A program made the translations under genes and the position numbers. Shown piece after piece: positions 58,790 through 64,000 of a stretch of DNA of 64,000 bases (positions are counted from its first letter, which is position 1; every line of letters begins with the position of its first letter). The notes beneath the pieces are model-generated. The model was not told the DNA's origin. It did no database searches and saw only the letters and a program-made list of their open reading frames with translations. Source of the DNA: Occultella aeris (GTDB lineage Bacteria > Actinomycetota > Actinomycetes > Actinomycetales > Beutenbergiaceae); contig NZ_CACRYJ010000006.1 of assembly GCF_902703175.1 (NCBI RefSeq), positions 124,001 through 188,000 of the forward strand. Reading direction: 5' to 3'.

Positions 58790-60229
58790 TCAGGCCAGGT
58801 GGTCCACGAGTCGCTGCGCCAGTCCGGTGTACGAACCGGGGGTGAGGTCCAGGAGCCGGTGTGCGACGTCGTCGGGCAGTCCGAGCCCGCCGATGAACTC
58901 GCGCATCGCGGCCCGGTCCACCCGGCGCCCGCGGGTCAGTTCCTTGAGCCGCTCGTACGGGTCGGCCATGCCCTCGGCGCCGGCGACGGCGGCCGCGCGC
59001 ATCGCGGACTGCACGGCCTCGCCGAGCACCTCCCAGTTGCCGTCGAGGTCGCGCGCCATCGCCTCGGCGTCCACGTCGAGCCCGGCCAGGCCGCGACGCA
59101 CGTTGTCCAGCGCGAGCAGCGAGTGCCCGAACGCGACGCCGATGTTGCGCTGCGTGGTGGAGTCGGTGAGGTCGCGCTGGAGGCGGGACGTCACCAGGGT
59201 CGAGGCGAGCGTGTCCAACAGCGCGCAGGAGATCTCGAGGTTCGCTTCGGCGTTCTCGAACCGGATCGGGTTGACCTTGTGCGGCATCGTCGAGGACCCG
59301 GTGGACCCCTGCGCGGACAGCCGCTGCTTGAAGTAGCCGAGCGAGATGTAGGTCCACACGTCGGTGGCGAGGTTATGCAGCACCCGGTTGAACCGGGCCA
59401 CATCCGCGTACAGCTCGGCCTGCCAGTCGTGGCTCTCGATCTGCGTGGTGAGCGGGTTCCAGGTGAGTCCGAGGCCCGTCACGAACTCCCGGGCCACGGC
59501 CTCCCAGTCCGCGCCGGGGACCGAGATCGCGTGCGCGCCATAGGTGCCGGTCGCGCCGTTGATCTTGCCGAGGAACTCCGCCGATTCGATCCGCCGCATC
59601 TGGCGGCGCAGCCGGTGCGCGAGCACGGCCAGCTCCTTGCCGAGGGTCACCGGCGTCGCGGGCTGGCCGTGCGTGCGAGCCAGCATCGGCACCGCCGCGT
59701 TCACGCGGGCCAGGTCGGCGACGGCGTCCGCCACCGTGTGCGCGGCCGGCAGCCAGACCTGCCCGACGGCGGAGCGCACCGTGAGCGCGTAGGACAGGTT
59801 GTTGATGTCCTCGCTCGTGCAGAAGATGTGCACGATCTCGGTCACGTCCGGCAGCACGGTCTCGCCGAGCACGTCCGGGGCGGCGGCGAGCCGGCGCTTG
59901 AGGAAGTACTCGACGGCCTTGACGTCGTGCAGCGTCTCCCGCTCGATCTCGCCCAGCTCGGCGATCTCGGCGGAACCGAAGGAATCGACCACACCGCGCA
60001 GATAGGCGACCTCCGCCGTCGACAGCGTCGGTGCGCCGGGCAACACCCCACCGGTGGTCAGGTGGATGAGCCACTCGACCTCCACGTGTAGCCGGGCCCG
60101 GTTCAGGGCCGCCTCCGAGAGGTGGTCCACGAGCGGGGCCACGACCGGCCGGTAGCGCCCGTCCAGGGGGCCCAGGGCGATCGGCGGGGTCAGGTCGGCA
60201 AGGTCGGTGCGACCGGAGCGAGAGGGCAT
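58790..60229 (-). CDS. purB: Adenylosuccinate lyase
   Basis: 479 residues. Fumarase/aspartase-superfamily signature GSSTMPHKVNPIRFENAE near 314 and ARTHGQPATPVTLGKELA near 170, plus CTSEDINNL. It splits SAICAR and adenylosuccinate in purine synthesis. ATG 60229 follows GATGAT by six bases with no clear Shine-Dalgarno. No other purine genes are adjacent. Confidence 0.94.
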   Translation of the reverse strand: MPSRSGRTDLADLTPPIALGPLDGRYRPVVAPLVDHLSEAALNRARLHVEVEWLIHLTTGGVLPGAPTLSTAEVAYLRGVVDSFGSAEIAELGEIERETLHDVKAVEYFLKRRLAAAPDVLGETVLPDVTEIVHIFCTSEDINNLSYALTVRSAVGQVWLPAAHTVADAVADLARVNAAVPMLARTHGQPATPVTLGKELAVLAHRLRRQMRRIESAEFLGKINGATGTYGAHAISVPGADWEAVAREFVTGLGLTWNPLTTQIESHDWQAELYADVARFNRVLHNLATDVWTYISLGYFKQRLSAQGSTGSSTMPHKVNPIRFENAEANLEISCALLDTLASTLVTSRLQRDLTDSTTQRNIGVAFGHSLLALDNVRRGLAGLDVDAEAMARDLDGNWEVLGEAVQSAMRAAAVAGAEGMADPYERLKELTRGRRVDRAAMREFIGGLGLPDDVAHRLLDLTPGSYTGLAQRLVDHLA

Positions 60230-60291
60230 GGGGCAATCATCCCAGAGGCGGGCGACCTCCCCCGAACCGTCTCGCGCGAGGCGGTACCGGG

Positions 60292-61152
60292 TCACTGCGG
60301 AGCCGCGTCCTGCTCCGGCACGAAGCGCACGGCATCGAGGCCGTACCGGCGTACGCGGTCGAAGTAGGCGGTCGGGGTGAGTCCGACGAAGCGATGGAAC
60401 GCGCGGGTCAGGTGCGACTGGTCGTAGTACCCCGCGGCAGCGGCGAGGTCGCTCCAGACCACCCCGGCAAAGGGCTCACCGCCCGGATCGAGGGCCGCCG
60501 CCGTCAACCGATCCAGGAGCCCGTGCAGCCGCCGCAGGTCGGCGAACACCTTCGGGGTGACGCCGCACGCGCGGCGGAACCGGGCGACGAGCGCCGGGGC
60601 CGAGACACCTGCCAGAGCCGCCACGTCGCCCACCCGTGGCTGCGGATCGTCCCCGAACGACTCGATCGCCGCCCGCACGACGGGATCGGGATGCCAGGCC
60701 GGATCGAGCCTGGCGCGCAGCGCCGCCACCACCGCCGCGAGCGCGACCTCGGCCGTGACGTCCGGATCGAGGTGGGCGAGGCCTTCGAATCCGCCGACCT
60801 CGTGCACCCCACCGGCCAGGCGCTGCGGATCCAGGCCGACCGCCCGCAGCGCATCCGGGCGGAACCGTGCGCCGACGTTCGCGACGTGCGCACCGTTCGC
60901 GCTGATCGTGGCCTCGTCGGTGAGCCCGGCGACGAACGGACCGTGGAGCCGGTGCCAGCCATCGGGCCGGCGGACCCCATAGGGCTGGACGGTCAACGGC
61001 ACGATGAGCGGCACGTCCGGGGCGGGCAGGATCCGCTCGTAGCGCGCCGGCGCGTCGGACCGCACGAACCACAGACCCGCGAGGACCTCCGCCAGGTCCA
61101 CGGGCGCAGCTCGCTCGACGAACGCTGCGGCCGGATCGGGCGCGGTGGGCAT
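60292..61152 (-). CDS. AraC-family transcriptional regulator
   Basis: 286 residues. N-terminal sensing half (APDVPLIVPLTVQPYGVRR, FVAGLTDEATISANG) and C-terminal double HTH: VGDVAALAGVSAPALVARFRRACGVTPK and YYDQSHLTRAFHRFVGLTPTAYF, of which the cores are given. Effector unknown. It is divergent from the SRPBCC gene, separated by 47 bases, so that gene is a likely target. Confidence 0.87.
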   Translation of the reverse strand: MPTAPDPAAAFVERAAPVDLAEVLAGLWFVRSDAPARYERILPAPDVPLIVPLTVQPYGVRRPDGWHRLHGPFVAGLTDEATISANGAHVANVGARFRPDALRAVGLDPQRLAGGVHEVGGFEGLAHLDPDVTAEVALAAVVAALRARLDPAWHPDPVVRAAIESFGDDPQPRVGDVAALAGVSAPALVARFRRACGVTPKVFADLRRLHGLLDRLTAAALDPGGEPFAGVVWSDLAAAAGYYDQSHLTRAFHRFVGLTPTAYFDRVRRYGLDAVRFVPEQDAAPQ

Positions 61153-61199
61153 GAAGAATATCCAAGCCCATCGGCCGCGCCGGTGCCTACCGTTGCGGC

Positions 61200-61634
61200 A
61201 TGACCACAGCCATCGACACCCGCGTGCTGATCCGAACCGCCCGGGATCGGGTCTGGGACGTATTGACCGACTTCTCCCGCGCCCACGAGTGGATGGCCGA
61301 GGCCACGGACATGCGCCAGGACGACGCCACGCTCGCCGTCGGGAGCGTGCTGAGGTTCCGCGCACAGAACTCCGATCGCACCTCGACGGTCGAGGCGCTC
61401 GAACCCGGCCGGATGATCGCGCTCGCGAGCGATGGCCCCGGCGTGCACGCCGTCTATACCTACACGCTGACCGATGTCGACGGCGGCACCGAGGTCCGGC
61501 TCGTCGCCGATGTCGGGACCAGTGGCCCGATGCGGCTCCTCGGTCCGGTCATCCGTGGGTCGATCGCGAAGGCCGACGGTGGTCAGCTGGTGGCGTTGGC
61601 CCGACTGCTCACGACCAACGACACTCCGGCCTGA
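61200..61634 (+). CDS. SRPBCC-family protein
   Basis: 144 residues. Polyketide-cyclase-like opening TRVLIRTARDRVWDVLTDF, RTSTVEALEPGRMIALAS, YTYTLTDVDGGTEVRL. Ligand unknown; cytoplasmic. ATG 61200 is six bases after TACCGT (61188-61193), indicating a leaderless message. Divergent from the AraC gene. Confidence 0.82.
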   Translation: MTTAIDTRVLIRTARDRVWDVLTDFSRAHEWMAEATDMRQDDATLAVGSVLRFRAQNSDRTSTVEALEPGRMIALASDGPGVHAVYTYTLTDVDGGTEVRLVADVGTSGPMRLLGPVIRGSIAKADGGQLVALARLLTTNDTPA

Positions 61635-61659
61635 GGCGCCCGGCGCGTCCGCCCGCCGC

Positions 61660-62457
61660 TCAGACGTAGGCGGCCGCGGCCTGGACTGCGGCGTCGGCGT
61701 AGGAGCTGCCGAACAGCACCGTGTGCACGAGCAGCGGGTTGAGCTGGTGCAGCGCGATCCGGTCGGGCCAACCGGCCGCGAGCGGGGAGACCTCCTGGTA
61801 GCCCTCGACGATGTCATCCAGGTGCGGCTGGCCGAACAGGTCGAGCATCGCCAGGTCGGTCTCGGCGTGCCCGCCGTGCGCGGTCGCGTCGATGAGTACC
61901 GCCTCGCCGCCCGCGTCCGCGTCCCAGAGCACGTTGCCGTTCCACAGGTCGCCGTGCAGACGGGCGACGGCGGGGCGCCCCAGGGATGCGTGCTCGCGGA
62001 CCCGGGCGGGCTGGTCGTGCTCGAGGTCACCGGCCACGAGCCGGGCCGCGACCGCCTCGACGGCAGCTGCGCCGTCGGGCGTGATCGAACCCTGCCCGAC
62101 GGCGGTGCGCAGGAACGGCAGCACGCGTGTAGTCGCGTAGAACTCGCCCCAGCGGAGGTCCGGGGTGCTCGGGCCGGGCATCGGCGCCTGCGCCATGAAC
62201 CCGCCGGTGCTGCCGGGGACCTGGCCGAAGAAGTCGGCGCCGGCGGCGTGGGTGCGGGCCAGCGCCGCGCCGAACGCGCGGGCCGCGACCGCCGTGGTCG
62301 GGCCGGACCGGATCGACTCCAGTTCCAGCACGCCGGGGCCGACGTCGCGCACTCGGGCCACCCGGGCGCCGCCGGGTACCTGGGCGAGCCAGCGCAGGCC
62401 GTCGGCCTCCGCGAGGGCGGCGTCCGGGTGCGGGAACCGGGTCTTTCGCCAGGTCAC
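61660..62457 (-). CDS. Fructosamine/ribulosamine 3-kinase-like protein
   Basis: 265 residues. Kinase-like fold of the FN3K family with LHGDLWNGNVLWD near 169 (catalytic Asp) and DFFGQVPGSTGGF near 78. The family phosphorylates ketosamines on glycated proteins, starting their removal. GTG 62457 overlaps the stop of the phosphatase gene by four bases. Bacterial FN3K genes are repeatedly found beside LMW phosphatases, a pairing linked to removal of ribulosamine 5-phosphates. Confidence 0.88.
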   Translation of the reverse strand: MTWRKTRFPHPDAALAEADGLRWLAQVPGGARVARVRDVGPGVLELESIRSGPTTAVAARAFGAALARTHAAGADFFGQVPGSTGGFMAQAPMPGPSTPDLRWGEFYATTRVLPFLRTAVGQGSITPDGAAAVEAVAARLVAGDLEHDQPARVREHASLGRPAVARLHGDLWNGNVLWDADAGGEAVLIDATAHGGHAETDLAMLDLFGQPHLDDIVEGYQEVSPLAAGWPDRIALHQLNPLLVHTVLFGSSYADAAVQAAAAYV

Positions 62458-62939
62458 GCGAGCCGTTCGCGCACGTGCGCCACGATGCCGGGGGCAGCCG
62501 CGAGGATCTCGGCGTAGCTGATCTCGAAGTCACGTCGGTCGCCGTAGTAGGGGTCGGCCACTTCGTCGTCCTCGCGGTCCGGGTCGAAACTGCGCAACAG
62601 GCGGACCTTCTCCTGCGCGTCGGGGTCCGGGGCGAGCCGGCGCAGAGTGTCGACGTGGCTCTGATCCAGGGCCAGGACCAGATCCGCGACGGCGAAGTCT
62701 GCGGCGGCGAACCTCCGTGCCCGATGGTCGGTGAGATGGTGCCCCTTCTGGGTCAGCACCGACAGGGCGCGGTGGTCCGCGTCCTCGCCGAGGTGCCAGT
62801 CCCCGGTGCCGGCGGAGAACACCCGGACCCGGTCGGTGAGTCCGGCGTCTGCGATCGCGTCGCGGATCACCGCCTCGCCGATCGGGGAGCGGCAGATGTT
62901 TCCGGTGCACACGACAGCGATCGTGAAGGGGGCGGACAT
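62454..62939 (-). CDS. Low-molecular-weight protein-tyrosine-phosphatase-type enzyme
   Basis: 161 residues. Active-site loop VVCTGNICRSPIGE (Cys11, Arg17) and general acid region EVADPYYGDRRDFE with Asp near 130. Such enzymes act on phosphotyrosine, phosphoarginine or, beside FN3K, on ribulosamine 5-phosphate. ATG 62939 is taken; 62948 is possible. First gene of a two-gene unit with the fructosamine kinase. Confidence 0.9.
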   Translation of the reverse strand: MSAPFTIAVVCTGNICRSPIGEAVIRDAIADAGLTDRVRVFSAGTGDWHLGEDADHRALSVLTQKGHHLTDHRARRFAAADFAVADLVLALDQSHVDTLRRLAPDPDAQEKVRLLRSFDPDREDDEVADPYYGDRRDFEISYAEILAAAPGIVAHVRERLA

Positions 62940-63049
62940 GCCAGCCATTGTGGCCATGGCGGCGGCCGGCCGCACCCAGGGCACGGGTTGTGGCGACAGG
63001 TTGCGTGGACCGACGCAGTCAGCCGGGCGGGCCGACGTGCTCGGGGGTG

Positions 63050-63169
63050 AAGGCCGACGAGTTCGGTGTTCACTACGCGCTGTGCGCGCCAGCGCGCCTC
63101 GGCGACGGTTCGCTTCAGGTCTTCGAGCAGACGGGAGTGGTCGTCGGGAAGGTTCCGGACGTCCACCAC
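63050..63169 (-). pseudogene. Remnant of a DUF1016 (YhcG-like PD-(D/E)XK nuclease) N-terminus
   Basis: The frame from GTG 63169 reads LPDDHSRLLEDLKRTVAE, ARWRAQRVVNTELVGL, closely like the first helices of DUF1016 proteins (LL-x-x-L-K/R...A...VN-x-EL-x-x-LYW). After VGL the match stops: HPRARRP replaces LYW-x-IG. No nuclease core follows. It is a truncated fragment in the 242-base gap before a small membrane gene; parts upstream may have been replaced too. Confidence 0.5.
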
Positions 63170-63181
63170 TATGGTCCGGAG

Positions 63182-63400
63182 ATGAGTTTCAACTTCGCAT
63201 GGATTCTGGCTGCGATCGTGCCGTGGCTGATCGGAGCGTTGCTGGCCTATGGGGTCATTCGGCTGGGGGTGAAGCACGGCATCCTCGACGCGGACCGCCA
63301 ACGCGGGCGGGATGCCTCGAATAGCCGGTACGCCGGGTCGCAAGGCGGAGACATTCCCGCTCCGCTGAGTCCACCCCCGAGCAGCAGCCCGAACAGGTGA
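63182..63400 (+). CDS. Small membrane protein
   Basis: 72 residues: one strong span (FAWILAAIVPWLIGALLAYG), then a hydrophilic Arg/Asp/Ser tail ending in Pro/Ser. No family. ATG 63182 is six bases after TATGGT (63170-63175), which supports it as a real leaderless gene. It overlaps the next gene by four bases. Confidence 0.55.
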   Translation: MSFNFAWILAAIVPWLIGALLAYGVIRLGVKHGILDADRQRGRDASNSRYAGSQGGDIPAPLSPPPSSSPNR

Positions 63401-63705
63401 AGCAAATGACGCGAAACGGTTCACCTTCTGGCGTCTCCAGAGTAGGGCCGCGTCGATTTGTGGGTTCTGCTCCGAGGTCCGTGGCAGTGCGCATTGCCAT
63501 TGCCGCTGCCGGCTTCTTCGCTGTGGGTGTTCTCATGAGCCTGATGAGAGGGATGTCGTGGCACGCCGCCACGACCTGGTGGATGCTCGGCGCCGGTCTT
63601 TGCGTGGTCGGAGTCCGTGAACTGGTCACCCGTCGAATCCGGTTGCAGAGCGCCTCGGTTCCAGGGCCGAGTCAAGGCGCGCATGGCGGTTCCGAGGAGT
63701 CGTAA
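63397..63705 (+). CDS. Small two-span membrane protein
   Basis: 102 residues with spans at about 30-50 and 57-73 and a hydrophilic tail rich in Ser and Gly. No family. GTG 63397 overlaps the previous stop (GTGA), so the pair is probably co-expressed; ATG 63406 is the alternative. Confidence 0.5.
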   Translation: MKQMTRNGSPSGVSRVGPRRFVGSAPRSVAVRIAIAAAGFFAVGVLMSLMRGMSWHAATTWWMLGAGLCVVGVRELVTRRIRLQSASVPGPSQGAHGGSEES

Positions 63706-63891
63706 TCCCACAGCCACCCATGGCCGTCCCTCGTGCGACACTCCCTGCCGCGGTTGGCCAGGAGCACGGCGGCAGTGGGGCTGCGGACTCATGGCGGATG
63801 TCGGTCCACAGGGGAGAAGGCGGTGCAGACGGGTCCACCGGTACCGGCGCCAACGCGGTGGCAGGTGGGAGCGGTGCCTAGCGTCGGGTCC

Positions 63892-64000
63892 ATGAGAGCC
63901 TCCCCTTCGCCCATGATCGCCCCGCCCGGACTGCCCGGCGGCGCCGCGTCCGCCCTCCTGGCCGCGGCCGCTGAGCAGGTCCGCCTCGGCCGGGCCGCGT
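63892..64000 (+). CDS. Start of an unidentified gene (runs off the window)
   Basis: 36 codons are visible: MRASPSPMIAPPGLPGG followed by an Ala/Leu-rich helix. ATG 63892 lies seven bases after TAGCGT (63879-63884), as at several other starts here. Too short to assign a family. The 186 bases before it hold no clear gene. Confidence 0.4.
   Translation, partial: MRASPSPMIAPPGLPGGAASALLAAAAEQVRLGRAA

Noticed and set aside
61146-61170. TGGGC-N15-GCCCA in the araC/SRPBCC gap as an AraC operator
   Set aside because: Arms of five bases that overlap the araC start codon region; AraC sites are usually direct repeats. Too weak to list.

Overview
The window is chromosomal DNA of a very GC-rich actinomycete, probably of the order Micrococcales. 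This rests on GC-rich codon use, frequent GTG starts, DtxR-type iron boxes, an HspR-type HAIR box, a CsoR box, and many genes that begin six bases after a TANNNT -10 hexamer (leaderless style). No rRNA, tRNA, CRISPR array, insertion sequence or prophage was seen. Species cannot be named from this sequence.

Layout. 1-5.7 kb: an incomplete SAM methyltransferase, a PQ-loop membrane protein and a TPR/LuxR regulator, then an AlkZ-like DNA glycosylase, a GAP-family membrane protein and an AlkA-type glycosylase. 5.8-11 kb: SRPBCC protein, Gfo/Idh/MocA oxidoreductase, TauE/SafE exporter, a small membrane protein and a large LPXTG surface protein. 11-13.3 kb: a CopC copper locus behind a repeat-rich gap. 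13.3-22.7 kb: a HigBA toxin-antitoxin pair of lower GC, convergent with a recC-recB-recD operon. 22.8-29.3 kb: TetR/YqeB-like pair, GNAT, MarR, ABC1-type kinase, MmcQ/YjbR and LssY-C proteins.

29.3-37.7 kb is the most coherent system: an iron-boxed heme-uptake locus with hmuT-hmuU-hmuV, a surface protein, two paralogous HtaA-like proteins (the second with a WxL-like end and its own iron boxes) and a DUF916 protein. 37.7-41.5 kb holds stress genes: an ogt gene overlapping an ECF sigma factor, an ankyrin protein facing a catalase, and a Fur-family regulator with its operator. 41.5-46.6 kb: PP2C phosphatase, a membrane protein joining a degenerate protein kinase to a flippase-like domain, and a CPBP protease.

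46.6-64 kb: a small HTH protein with twin operators, HIT and BNR-4 proteins, an ABC-2 exporter operon under a 31-bp dyad, a CHAD protein carrying an in-frame 18-bp minisatellite, hsp20 with a HAIR box, csoR-copZ, DUF2330, Ppx/GppA, a divergent TetR/MFS drug pump, purB, AraC, SRPBCC, a fructosamine-kinase/LMW-phosphatase pair (probable protein deglycation), a DUF1016 nuclease remnant and small membrane genes. Recurring themes are DNA alkylation and break repair (five loci), metal and heme handling, and operons joined by four-base ATGA/GTGA overlaps. Nothing here is proven to be a wholly new system. The best candidates for unexplored biology are the pseudokinase-flippase/PP2C pair, the heme surface-protein cluster and the sigma factor-Ogt pair.
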